Source: Corythucha ciliata (Eukaryota; Arthropoda; Insecta; Hemiptera; Tingidae). Taken from it: 64,000 nt of DNA. Under the pieces are notes generated by a model. That model searched no databases. It was not told the DNA's origin and saw only the letters and a program-made list of their open reading frames with translations. Made by a program: the position numbers and the translations under genes. This document shows positions 52,983-63,729 of the stretch, piece by piece (position 1 is the stretch's first letter; the number at the start of each line of letters is the position of its first letter). The stretch covers positions 41,754,751 through 41,818,750 of the forward strand of contig CM075942.1 in the NCBI GenBank assembly GCA_038030265.1, in the 5' to 3' direction.

Positions 52983-53587
52983 TAGAAGTCAATCTTATTG
53001 GAGTTACAGGAGGGGGGGATTTGCAATCATATTGACCAGTGATTGTGGTTTTTGACGTCATCCACGCCACTTGGAATCATAAGATTTTACGTGACTTTCT
53101 TTCTCTCTCAGTTTTTTTTTCTTTCTTTCTTATCTAAATCATCCCCTGGAGTTCATATAAACGCACAGTGACCCATCATCCAATTTTTCTCCTACGCGCT
53201 GGCCTTCATCGCCAACACTTTGGTAAAACGCCAGCTTTTTCTCTTTTTCTTTCTTTTAGAGTCAACCCAGTAACGCCTTTTATTACTTTGTGAGCGAGCT
53301 CCAGACTCTGCTCACACACACCGTTCCAATTTCCACAGGAAAAACTGGAGAATTCCCTCCCGCCCCATGTTAGCTGCCATATTTCACTAAAAGATGGTCT
53401 TACAGCCTTGAGCGTAGCCTTTTTCTTGAAACAGTTTTTATATTGATTTCACTTTTTTTGGTCTGACGTATAGCACTCGTTTTATATTTTCGAAAAGACT
53501 CAATCCCGAGTGTCGCAAGAAACTGGAGCGTCCAGGCTTCACTTTTTCCCTTGTACAGTCCATTTGAATTTCCAAAAAATTAAAGAG
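52983..53587. other. Intergenic sequence, nothing recognised
   Basis: CT-rich tracts near 53100-53130 and 53240-53260. No gene. Confidence 0.4.
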
Positions 53588-53710
53588 TTGAAAAACAAGT
53601 TTCCATGTACGTCCGTCCTAAGGATTTTTGTGTTGACATGTGACAGAGAGATTTGTTTCTGCCACGATGCCTTGATATGGGGTGCATACCCTGAAAGTAT
53701 TAGACGAGAC
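53588..53710 (+). mobile_element. Half copy of the 50091 MITE, diverged
   Basis: It parallels 50265-50375: AAACAAGTTTCC.TGTAC.TCCGTC, AGGATTT, GACA.ATGACA.AGA.ATTTGTTTC and GGGGTGCA, then CCCTGAAAGTATTAGACGAG in place of CCCCGAAACTAGTCGG. Only the right half is present. Confidence 0.6.
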
Positions 53711-54372
53711 AGGTTTCACCGTGTCGTAAAACCCCATGATAGCAGATTCGTCCAATTTTAAATTTTGGCTATTTTTGCAAAAATTGCCCAGTACCAGGAA
53801 AATGACACAGTGAGCGATTATAAGAGACATTTTGTCAAAACATTCGGAATAAGCAGGACTCCATTTATAAGTCCCTCGTAGAATGTTCAATTGCGGATGC
53901 GCTCGGCCTTGACCAAAACTCTCGACCTAAAAGGGTACCCCTCATCAATCGGAGCAAAAATGAGCGTTTCGCGATCTCGTTGGTTTCGACTGATTTTAGT
54001 TAGTTGAGTTCGAGAATAGCCCAGTGAGCTCCTTGGACTTCATGAATTCCGTAAAATAACAGCACCTCGGGTATCTCTCCGCGCCTTTACGTGGACTAAT
54101 ACTACTAAAACCGGTGCAGGACGAAAGCGCCGACGAACAAAAATAATTGGACGAATGCGCTTTTACCTATAGACAGAAGCGCTTTTTCTATAGGACAAGA
54201 GCGCCATGAAAACAGTGTCATAAGCGCCGAGGTTCAGACAATACATTTTTTCATGTTTTATTTATTGATCAACAATCGATTGTGTTTACAAAGAAGTCAA
54301 AATTCGATCTTGTTAGGTATATAGGTAGGTACTTCATTGTTTGTGTTTACAAGTCGTCAAAATTCGATAATA

Positions 54373-54665
54373 GGGAGTTATTGCATAGCCGTCTGACGCT
54401 TAACGTTTACGGTTATGTGACGTAACCATAAGCGTAGCCGTTTGAGTCGGTGGAAAAAGAGTTATTGCAAATTAAGAGTTGCGCTAAAATATGAACACAT
54501 GGTCGGGCATAGATGCACTTAATTGCTTCAAATAAATTAATAAAACACCTCCTCATACTTTAAACGTTTGTGACAAACGCTTAAACTAAAAATTTGAATT
54601 TTACGCTTATCTTGACGTCACATAACCGTTAACGTTAACAGTCAGACGGTTATGCAATAACTCCC
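54373..54665. mobile_element. 293-bp MITE flanked by TAATA
   Basis: GGGAGTTATTGCATAGCCGT at the left is matched from the right as GGGAGTTATTGCATAACCGT, and pairing continues through CTGAC..TTAACGTT.ACGGTTATGTGACGT. TAATA lies directly outside both ends (54368-54372 and 54666-54670): a 5-bp target duplication, or TA in AT-rich sequence. Confidence 0.85.
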
Positions 54666-55775
54666 TAATAACCGTTTTAATTTGCCAATAAACAATGAGG
54701 AAGGTGCACGTATCAGAAATTTTGGTCTCTGACGCTTTTTTATTGTGAAATTCGGTCAACTAACGCGATTGGCATCCTTTTTCACCATAAAAATGAATCC
54801 AATATATTTAAAATATTATATTTTTATGTATGGATAGGGTTCGAGGGGGTAACTACCTACCTCAGCCCCTGTGTGACGTACCAGAGCTTGAACGAGGCAA
54901 CTACATACACTGCTGAAGCATTGGGGCGGCATATTTTCGCACTCATCAACCTCTCACATGCGTTTTTGTTTATTTATTGGTTTATTATATCTGTGTGGCT
55001 TGTGCGGGCTCGTGTTTACTTTCTTCGAGGCGAGTTCTTCGTTCAATCCATAAAAAAGGTGAGACATTTCATCTGCGAACGATGACTTCACGATTACTTC
55101 GTTAAAACATTGTTTTATTACACTTATATTTGTCCCATTAGAGATCATAGATGACCCAGGTGGAATTTGAAAGGCCGATTCAAATAATCTGTCGCAACCG
55201 TAACAAACTGGGAGCTTTGTGAATACATTTCCGAAGTTTTCAAGATCTCTACGGAAATTCAAAACTCCAAATTGCAGAGGTGCGTGTATAAGTGTAAGTT
55301 AAGAAATGGTGCATAATTATCGGATTCATCATTTCTCCCGTGTTTTTTTAATCAGGTCGGGCCGAAAAACTTATGGAGACCAAAGTATTGGCTATGTCCA
55401 ATGAAAAAGAGAGGGAAGCTCCGTAAAAGTACAGACATCATAGGCAATTACCTAATTTTTATTATGTATAATAAAAAACTCACTTGATTATATCAATCAC
55501 TATCACAACAAAAAAGATAATAATATTTTGCTTCAGTATAATGTATAAGCTGCCGCAGTAGGACTCAATCTGAAATAATTACGTTACACATGATACAGGC
55601 AGGAGGGGCAGAGTATAAAATCGCTTGGAGGGAAAACAGAAATTTCGAATTAACTACTTTCAAACATTTTTTAAATTGTTTTATTGGTGAATAATTCGTT
55701 AGAAATACATCTCAAAAGGGTTTATGGTTGACCACGCTTTCAGAATAAAAAATAATAAAAAATCATGTTTCTTCC

Positions 55776-56285
55776 TCATTGTGTATCCCCCGCATGTTTG
55801 CTTTTCCCGCTGAATGCTTGTTTTAAAAGGCCGACTTGCTTCACATAATGGAAAATAGGTATTTGGTTGGTAGAATATTGCTGCCACAAAGTAACCAGTT
55901 TGTCCTCCTTCAATTGCTGTTTCTTCCTTTTTACCCGGGGAGCTGATAAATCGCCCATTTTTGCATAAGTTTCGCTTTGGAGTTTTTTTAGGACGTCCAC
56001 TACTAGGTGCACCGAACCTCGAGGAGAAACGAACTGGTCCTTAAGGTGACGATGAAAAGATTCGGCTCCATTTGTGGTTTTTGGTAGGATTGTAGGAGGT
56101 GATGCCCATAACACTGGTGGAAATCTGCTTCGCGGCCCAACATACGTAGTAACCAAATATTCTAAAAAGTCTCCCAATTTCGGTTCACAACCAGATCGAT
56201 GCTGGAGTGATAAAACTACGATGCGACGAATATCAATATTGTCAACAGTCAATCGCCGAACAGTCTTCATTGAACAATGCCCCTA
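55776..56285 (-). pseudogene. MULE-type transposase, C-terminal remnant
   Basis: The minus-strand translation contains LGDFLEYLVTTYV, SRFPPVLWASPP, and TTNGAESFHRHLKDQF followed by HLVVDVLKKLQSETYAKM. The pattern of an FPP-W block, then TNN/TTNG-(A/V)E-S-(F/W)H with a downstream LK.LQ helix, is characteristic of the C-terminal part of MULE transposases, including the catalytic Glu region. A stop at ~56286 and lack of the N-terminal DD part show it is not functional. The basic tail RVKRKKQQLKEDK ends at a stop at 55776. Confidence 0.7.
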
Positions 56286-56470
56286 TATTACCGAAGTCAA
56301 CAAACCAAAGAACACACTCCGGCGCTTCTGGCAGTTCTGCTTCTATTGTTCTCTCACCCCGCTCAGGCGCTTTTGGGGTTACGCTGCGGCGCTCTCGGGC
56401 ACTTATAAATTCAAATCGGCGCTTATGGGTAGTAGCCACTAAAACACCTAACGGCCGATCAGGTTCAACA

Positions 56471-58823
56471 CCGGTAAGGTGATCGCCCTACGGACACAGT
56501 GATCATCGCTCTAACAGGGAGTGAAGCGCGGATAATCCGGCCTCGCTCAAGCCAGTCCGTTCGTTTCTATACCAACCCACGACTTGATCATAAGGTGAAC
56601 CACCCAATAGCTTTAATTTGGTGTAGGGAGAAGATACGCAGACCTAAAAAAACGCAATCGATCATATCGAAAAAATCATCAAATTAGTCATCGAATTGCA
56701 TTTCTGTTTAGTTTATATTAAAAAAAATATCGTTATCTTTGTCCGGTGTCATTAACCACGAAGGGTGGTGATGGTGTCGTTCAGGTCTCGAAGGGTGATG
56801 ACTTCATTCGCTTTCCAGGACGAGGAGGACGTCGCTCTCTTCGGTACGTCGTTGGCGAGAACTTGAGGAATTCCTTGAGTCCACTATTTGATCAGTGCGA
56901 AGACTAAGATAGAATATAATTTCAGGTCGTTCGCAGACTTTTTAGGGCCACACGGAGTTTTTTTAGAAGAGCCTTTTTCTTTGCTTCCACTCTCTCCAAA
57001 ACTCAGCCCAAGAATCCCTTTTTTATTTTTTTTCATTCATCTGTTCCTTTTTTTCCAATGGAGTGAATGGAGTGAACTTTTGAAATCTCCAGTCTGAAGT
57101 GTAGCGTTATTAATTATTATCAACACACTATGAGAACGAACATAGAATCTACTTTCATGAAAAATTAACTTTTCATTCTTGAGAAAAAATGTTAAATCGC
57201 AAACTTCAGATTTGTGCTCATCTCCCAAAAGGCCTCATTATTGCCGAAAATGTTGCCTACACCAAAACTTCTGTCTAATTCCTTCCTATCTAATGCCTGC
57301 GCTAACGTATGAGGCTTTCCTTATAGACTATCATTCCTTCGAGGAAGCCTGAAAACTCTCGTATTTTCCCAATAATGATAATAAGAAAGTATAATGCGTA
57401 CATTTTCTAGTGAAAACAGCCCTTACCCAGTGTTTCACGGATGAAAGAGTCGACAAATGGACAGGAGAAGGAATGAAGGGGCGATTTTGTTTAATCAACG
57501 TCGCGTGTGGGCAGAAAATTCCCTAGGCGGAAGTAGAAAGGGGAAGATCATGAGAGAGAGAGAGAGAGAGAGAGAGTGTGGAGAGAGAAAGGAACCGGAG
57601 TTTTAATTAAATGACGTTTTAAATTAAGTGGACAAAGTTCTATTGCGTGTCAGTTCGGCCAAAAACTTTGAGCGAGTAACTCGACAAAGATCATACAGAA
57701 ACGAAACAAAATTCCTGTAGGCTTATTTCAGTATTATGTAGAACCAACTTCGTTCTACCCGCAGTCTATTGTCCCATTTCTACAGTATTTTCAGAAACTG
57801 TGAACAATGCTCGGACACATTTGATTGGACATTTCACATTTGATTGGAAAACTCCAACCAAATGTGAAGGGCTTATCAAATTTCTTTTTTCTAGGTTTCA
57901 TCATGTCGAGAAACTATTAATGACGCAGTTTCGGTCTATTTTAAAGTCTGCACATTTTGAACATAATTGCCCAAATGGTCTCACCTTCCCAAATCGTAGG
58001 GTAATTTTTGGTCTATGTTTGAAAGTTTCCCCGAGCCTAGCCGGAAGTGGCTCGTGAGTCCGAAATTTTGACCTTGAATTTAGACAGAGGTCACTTGACC
58101 AGAGCTCGTCTGATTTAGAAATTTTAGGGCCATTTTAAGAGTATAGGTATATCCTTAAAAGAGATTTGTCGGCCGCTGAGCTGATGCTGATTTTAATGAT
58201 ATATGTATAGTTGGAATTCGGCCAAGGATAAATTAAGATGACGTTTTTTTGTTCTTTAATTCATGATAACGTTTTCAGGTGCCTAGCACCCCTCTTCAGT
58301 CTGAAAAACAACAAACAGTAAAACCATTGAACCTTATCCGGTACAACTAACTACTGATACTCATGATCATTCTTACCTATCAACAGAGAAGTAAAATAAA
58401 TAAACAGCAACACCGCCACCGTCAAAAAACTCGCAAAACAGACTTCTCGTCTCTATCCAGAAATGCAGAAACACAGTAAAATAAATGGGAAGAAAAGAAA
58501 GAAAAGCACTACTTACATTGACTACTTACATTGTCAGTTAAATCAAGATACCAACTATATCAAGAAGGAAAATAGAGCGAGATAAAATACAAAAGAAAAG
58601 CCAACGGACCACTCCCGAGAGCAAGGAGAAATATGAAATGAAATTTCGAGCCAGACATTTCGGGGATACGCTAAACGGAGGAGGAGAAAGTCATAGTGGG
58701 GCGACGGCAACCAATCCTTTGGTTCCCCTTCAGAGTCCCAATCACATGTTTGAAAGGCGACGAGAAATCCTGCGTATCCTTCACGAGATTAACTGGTTTT
58801 TTAGCCAGTTTCACCTGTAACGA
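56471..58823. other. Intergenic sequence, nothing recognised
   Basis: No motif in the 60-85 codon ORFs. A (GA)n tract lies at 57552-57576. The piece near 56800-56890 is relatively GC-rich with an open frame, but unrecognised. Confidence 0.4.
57552..57576. repeat. (GA)n microsatellite
   Basis: About twelve GA dinucleotides in a purine-rich stretch. Confidence 0.95.
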
Positions 58824-59171
58824 TTAATTGATGAGACGTCTAGGCAGGACAGATTCTTTCGCCAATTTTTTTTTTTTCAAATCAAACTCATGGCCTGTGA
58901 ATCGGGCGTGCACTACTAAACCCGAACTGACCTCCTCTTGGTTCGAAAACGACCTCTGATGATGAGCCGATCTCTTTCTCAAGTACTGCCGACTTTGTCC
59001 TAAGCGTGAGGCCCCGCAATAAGGTCCGGAACATGGTCTTTCATAGACAACGTGCGTGTTGCTCAAAGCTGGCGTCACGTCCTTTCCCATGGTGTAGAGC
59101 CGCCCAACCCTGTTGGATGGTTTCATTCCGAACCGTACATCCTCTTTGGTTCTTTGGATCGTCTTCGCCAC
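58824..59171 (-). pseudogene. GIY-YIG endonuclease remnant of a Penelope-like retroelement
   Basis: The minus-strand translation has NRVGRLYTMGKDVTPALS, then THVVYERPCSGPYCGASRLG, SRQYLRKRSAHHQ and SGLVVHARFTGHEFD. This follows the order of the Penelope-type GIY-YIG domain: a VVYE-PC block, a (Y)IGQ-like block, R..L..R...H, and a H....GH.FD block. The second block is degenerate (ASRLGQS for YIGQT), so the catalytic Tyr is lost. The RT part is not found upstream, where the sequence joins the Gypsy element. The stop is at 58824. Confidence 0.65.
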
Positions 59172-59174
59172 CGC

Positions 59175-59325
59175 CCCAAAGACCCTAACGGGTTTATTAA
59201 ATCGCTTTCACAAGAGAAATTATTTATTTCAAGTTTCCCGAAAATACTACAGTTTTAAAATCTGTTGAATTCACGTGACTCCCAGAGTGGGGGATGAAGC
59301 CACAAATAAAAATGACGCCACAGCT
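59175..59325 (-). repeat. Possible 3' LTR remnant of the Gypsy element
   Basis: Downstream of the polyprotein end (minus strand), GGGGGCTAGC then TGTGGCGTCA could be a purine tract followed by the LTR start. AATAAA lies at ~59190 on the same strand. No partner LTR is visible on the other side (after 62000), so this is tentative. Confidence 0.35.
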
Positions 59326-59331
59326 AGCCCC

Positions 59332-60290
59332 CTAAGGAGACTGGAAGTCCGTTAGAAGCGAAATGCACGCAATCGAGGTTTTTCGATTGAAGGAATTGAG
59401 GGGACAGGACTGAATGGATGCGACGCTCGGCCCTGGAGGTAGGATATAGGCTGGTTTGAGTCGGTCAATGTTGACGTTCAGGTGATTGTTATTGACCAGG
59501 AAGTGAAGATTTTGGAGTCTCTTTTGACGACGGGGTACGGTTCTGTGTAGGGTGGTTGCAGACTTCGCCGAAGTTCGCAACCGCTGAGGAAAACAAGCGA
59601 ACATGTATTGTGATTCTGAAAAATGGACGGTTTTTTTGACGAGTGATTCGATGCAGGGGCCGAAGCGAGAAAACCAGCAATTGAGGAGCCGCTCAGCGAC
59701 TTTTTTGGCAGTTGCATCTTCCAGTGGCCATACCTCAGGCCATCTTGTGAATCTATCGACGACTGTCAGGCAGTACCTGTACGGACCAGCGGGGAGTAGT
59801 GGGCCAATTATGTCGACATGGTTGTGTTAGAAACGTGAAGAAGGTTGAGGAAAGAAACCTGTAGGGGAACGTACGTGTCGAGAGATTTTGCCGCGTTGAC
59901 ACGGGATGCAGGACTGCGTCCACGAACGACAATTTTGACGGATTCTAGGCCAGACGTAACGTTTAGAGACGAGGCGTGTTGCTGACTTGACGCCAGAGTG
60001 ACTCAAGTTGTGAAGAGAGTCGAAGACACGGCGTCGAAATGACGAGGAAACGTACGGCCGAAGGTTGGCCGTTAACGTGTCACAAACGAGAGTTACGTTT
60101 GATTCTGGGATTTTGACACGCTCAAGACGAAGTGAGGATCGGCTGCTCGGATCCGCAAGTCCACGAAGTTCATTATCTTCATGCTGGGCGTGAGCAAGAG
60201 AGGTAAGGTCAACGGGGTGAGAAAAGTTGGTTGAAATTGAATCGGCACGTGAGAGAGCGTAGGCGACAATATTAGTTGAACCACTAACAT
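59332..60290 (-). pseudogene. Gypsy integrase region, broken
   Basis: The minus strand shows the HHCC zinc domain (SLHNLSHSGVKSATRL, ending QSCIPCQRGK), then [20 protein letters not shown] and [20 protein letters not shown] of the catalytic core. The second Asp block is gone (a deletion near 59640), and the C-terminal tail continues [20 protein letters not shown] and [19 protein letters not shown] stop interrupts near 59830. Integrases insert the cDNA; this copy is inactive. Confidence 0.8.
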
Positions 60291-60291
60291 G

Positions 60292-61122
60292 CTAAATGTC
60301 GGTCGAAAATTGCGATATGAATGAGAGCTGGTTGAGCTGTATAGGTGGCAACTTGTCTCTTTTTTGACTGAACGCATAAATCAGTAGTTTATGGTCCGTG
60401 AATATCGTGAACGGCTGGGCCTCGGGGATGTGGGGAAAGTGTTGAATCGCCGAATAAACAGTGTGTAACTCTCTGTAGTAAGCTGGCCACTCCGTCTGGC
60501 GTGTTGTAAGCTTGTGGGAGAAAAATGCGAGAGGTTGCCAACTTTCGCCGATCCGCGAAGCGCGAAGATGGGAGCAGTGTACTTCGGCGTCTTTCGAAAA
60601 AATTAGAATGTCGTCGATGTATGGAAAGCAAAAATCGAGACCGTGAAGGACTTCGTCAATAAACCGTTGGAATGTTTGACCGGCGTTCCGGAGACCAAAA
60701 CTCATAAAGGGGAATTCGAACAGACCAAATAGGGTGGTTATCGCAGTTTTGGGGATATCATCCGAATTGACGGGATTTTGGTTGCATGCCTTGACGGAAC
60801 ATCCACGGAGGCGATGAGAAAAATCGCGGATAAGACGAAATGGACAGCGATCGGGGATGGTTCGAGAGTTCAAAGCGCGGTAATCCCGGGAAGGGCGCCA
60901 GCCAGCATCTTTCTTGGGAAACATGTGGAGAGGTGACGACCAGGGACCATCCGAACGCCGGTTGGGAGCCAAGCATTTGGGACGAGAAGAGAGGGGTGGA
61001 CCAGGCGTCGTGTTGATAAAATGAACCGTGTTGTGACGAACGACGCAAGGGGAACCAGGCGGTCGAGTGAGCTCCGGGAATTCTTTGAAAACTGAGTCGA
61101 AAGGAGACGACGTGTCTGTCAT
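60292..61122 (-). pseudogene. Gypsy reverse transcriptase/RNase H with internal deletions
   Basis: Readable blocks in one open frame: WSSPLHMFPKKDAGWRPSRD, LFGLFEFPFMSFGLRNAGQT, FQRFIDEVLHGLDFCFPYID with the catalytic YIDD, then RNase H pieces SWQPLAFFSHKLT, YRELHTVYSAIQHF and FTIFTDHKLLIYAF. The first catalytic Asp block is deleted (RGCSVKACNQNP), and ~100 residues between ILIFSKDAEVH and GESWQPL are missing, both as in-frame deletions. Length 276 codons against well over 400 expected for the two domains. Confidence 0.85.
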
Positions 61123-61184
61123 AGCTATAAGGCTAAGTTGGTCGGTGTTGTTGAGGACGCCAATGACAGTGAGACCGGTGATCG

Positions 61185-61520
61185 AGTCGACTAGACGATG
61201 ATTTCGCAGTCAGGGAGAAGCGAGAAATGAGCCAGAAAATCAGAACCGATGATAGGCACGTCGACATCGGCGATGACGAATGCCCAGGTCAGGTCACGGT
61301 GAAGTCCGAAGTCGAGTTTGAGGGGTAGGAAACCGTAAGTAAAGATGTCGGTGCTATTTGCCGCTGCTAAATTATAATTGACACGGGTACGGCGTCCAGG
61401 TTGAAAACGTATAGGGTAGCAACAGATATCGGAGCCAGTGTCGACGAGAAATTTAAATTTTGTGGCGCGATCGACAACGAAGAGACGGTGACCTTGGGAC
61501 GGGCAGTCGGATGCCGCTAC
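61185..61520 (-). pseudogene. Gypsy aspartic protease region
   Basis: No ATG starts this frame, but it is open on the minus strand: FVVDRATKFKFLVDTGSD holds the catalytic LVDTGSD, followed ~60 residues later by IIGSDFLAHF, the flap-to-core block of retropepsins. It would cleave the polyprotein. It ends at a stop near 61185 and is one frame apart from the RT. Confidence 0.75.
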
Positions 61521-61676
61521 TGCTGGCTACCCGGGAAGTTTTTTGCAAGGGTGAAGGAACACGGTTGAACACATTTCCAAGCTTTTTCTCCCCATTGATG
61601 ATCGAACCAGCAGAGGGACGGATCGGCGGGCGATGGATTTCGAGAGTGACGTGTAGGGTTGCGTGTCTGCGAACAG

Positions 61677-62000
61677 TCACGAGAGCGAAAACGACGAGGC
61701 ATCCACTTGAAGTCGGAGAAAAGCAATCTCCTGACGGAGTCCTTCAAGTGTGTCTCGGTGGGGTTCCTGGGGAGTAGGATTTGAAACAGCGTTTGTAGTA
61801 GGGTAATGTAAAGGAGAGGGAAGAAGAAGGGGATGTACTTCCATTATTTTATCCGCCGTGACGGCGAGTCGATCGAGCGGTAGATCATCTTGGGTTTGTA
61901 AGATGGCTTGAATGTGTTGAGGAAGTCGTTGGATCCAGAGGGTGCGCATGAAGTTGTCATTAGGAGCGATAGTTCCTGCGAGGGATATCAAATGCCCCAA
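61677..62000 (-). pseudogene. Gypsy gag C-terminal fragment
   Basis: NDNFMRTLWIQRLPQHIQAI followed by QDDLPLDRLAVTADKIMEV is the pattern of arthropod Gypsy capsid regions (a helix with LW..RLP, then LA..ADK). After it the frame is Pro-rich and ends in a short coiled coil (LEGLRQEIAFLRLQV). The N-terminal half of gag is missing at about 62005, where similarity stops. No zinc knuckle is seen. Confidence 0.65.
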
Positions 62001-62005
62001 AAAGG

Positions 62006-63515
62006 TGTAGTCCAGTCAACGAATGATTCTAGAAGGAATGAGCGAAAGCAGAAATTTTGACTCCGGAACCATGTTTGGACTAGTTAGGAGGTAAACATAC
62101 TAAAAGTCCCCACCCCTAGGAGGTGAGCCCGAGTGGGGGGAGCACAAAGAAGGTACCATTTCGGATTTTCACTGATATCTCGAAAACAGAGCATCGTAGG
62201 CAAAACTTTTGTGGCGGCCAATTAAAGCTGACATAAATATCAGAAATTTTTGTCATATGCATGTTTCACTAATTCCTAACCGTTCTCGAAGTACATTCCC
62301 CGCAAAAGTAAAAATGTCCGAAAAAAATATTTTTATTCCACGTTTTCCGTTGAACATTCTTTTATATCGTCTAAACCGTTTATCCTAGGAGAAAGCCCTC
62401 ACGAAGGAAGTTTTAGAGGATTTAATTATCTTTGGAAATTGTAAATACATGAACAAATTTATATTGAACAGGTCAAAAGTTATACGAGTTTTAAAAATGT
62501 AGGCCAATTTCAACTTTTTTGGTTGAACTGTTTCCAATCCATTATTTTTTATAGACATTTCTCTCCTGAAGCCTTCAACTGTAGACTATCAACATGTACA
62601 GTGTTGTTTCATTTACTGCCCCCCCCCCCTCATACAAGCAATATGTGCACTCCTGTTAAACTTCTCTGCCTTTTATCAGTTCATTTCAAGGGGTGATGAG
62701 CCGTGGGAAAGTTGATTCATGGAGGGGGGATTTCAATGACGTGGGAGAGCTTGCGTAGTCGAACAGTGGACCAACGCCGCGCGGGGATTACGTGCCAAAA
62801 CTGTCTAGAAAAAAGTCCGATGATCTTATTATATTCCAGGAATTTCAGAATTTTACCATTCTTGTATTTCTAGTGGTAAAAGGATGGTTAGGTCTCGACA
62901 ATGTCTGTTTAAGCGTTGCGTTGGGTTTAAACGATTTTGTATTCAAAATACCAAAAATTCTGATTGGAGTTTAAGCTCCTAAGCTCAGCTTAGAGAACTA
63001 GGCCAGTCAATATGAACATCAAACATCGCAAATATGCATGTAATTTTTTTTCTTTTTGCATGTTGTTAGGGCCAATGAGAGTAGTTTATACTCAAGTTTG
63101 CAACCCTCAAGTGTGCTCAACTCGTGGCACTCGAAAAACCAAGAAATTTCATCACTTTTTTCTCTTTTTTTAACAAAACTACCAGAAGAAAGCGCTTTTC
63201 GAGCATGACCACAGTATACATTGTTAAAGCCAACTAAATTTGCTACAATTAAAGCCTAGCCCGAGCATCCTGGGTCTGTTAGTTCAGGAAATACAACCAG
63301 TCAACAAAATACTTAATCTCGCCAAAAAGCGAGATTTTATTGGTAGGGTAACTTTTCAAGACCCGTAGCACTCAAATACCGGTGATTCGTACTTGGTTTA
63401 AAAAAAATGAGAGAGGATGTTGTACGTCCAAAATGCAACAAAAAATTTCCTATGTCCTAAGGTCAGATTTCGATTGCTAGCCGAGATAATCAATTTGTTG
63501 TTTTTAGCAAACAAA
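62006..63515. other. Intergenic sequence, nothing recognised
   Basis: No ORF of note and no repeat pair within the window. A C run lies at 62620-62629. Confidence 0.4.
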
Positions 63516-63729
63516 ACCAAAAAATGAGGCAATTAAGCCCATTTTGAGTGCCTACAAGAAGATCAAGAGCCATTACTAAAACTTTTTTTTTCAGCTTAAT
63601 TCACTTTTACTACGCTAATCTATGAGGGAAGACAAATAAAAGTGGAATAAGCTGAAAAAAACATTCTTGGAATAGCTTTCGTATCTTCTTTTAGGCACTC
63701 AAAATGGGCTTAATTGCCTCATTTTTGGT
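63516..63729. mobile_element. 214-bp full-length hairpin MITE
   Basis: ACCAAAAAATGAGGCAATTA at the left pairs with the right arm, whose end reads TAATTGCCTCATTTTTGGT. Pairing continues through AGCCCATTTTGAGTGCCTA and, nearer the centre, TCAGCTTAATTCACTTTTA / TAAAAGTGGAATAAGCTGA, so nearly the entire element folds. Confidence 0.85.

Larger units (their letters stand above)
54125..56470 (-). mobile_element. Decayed MULE transposon with AGCGCC subterminal repeats
   Basis: A transposase remnant (55776-56285) lies between two clusters of AGCGCC/AGCGCTT motifs: about five at 54136-54230 and four at 56320-56420, oriented toward the interior. Such clusters are typical of transposase-binding subterminal regions. 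Exact ends and target duplication are not defined (ACCGGTG near both outer sides is a candidate). A 293-bp MITE (54373-54665) is inserted within it. Confidence 0.55.

Noticed and set aside
52844..53070. 77-codon minus-strand ORF at 52837-53070
   Set aside because: Its second half is the hairpin MITE at 52840-52979.
58638..59258. Plus-strand ORFs of 60-68 codons
   Set aside because: Antisense to the Penelope-like remnant or without motifs.
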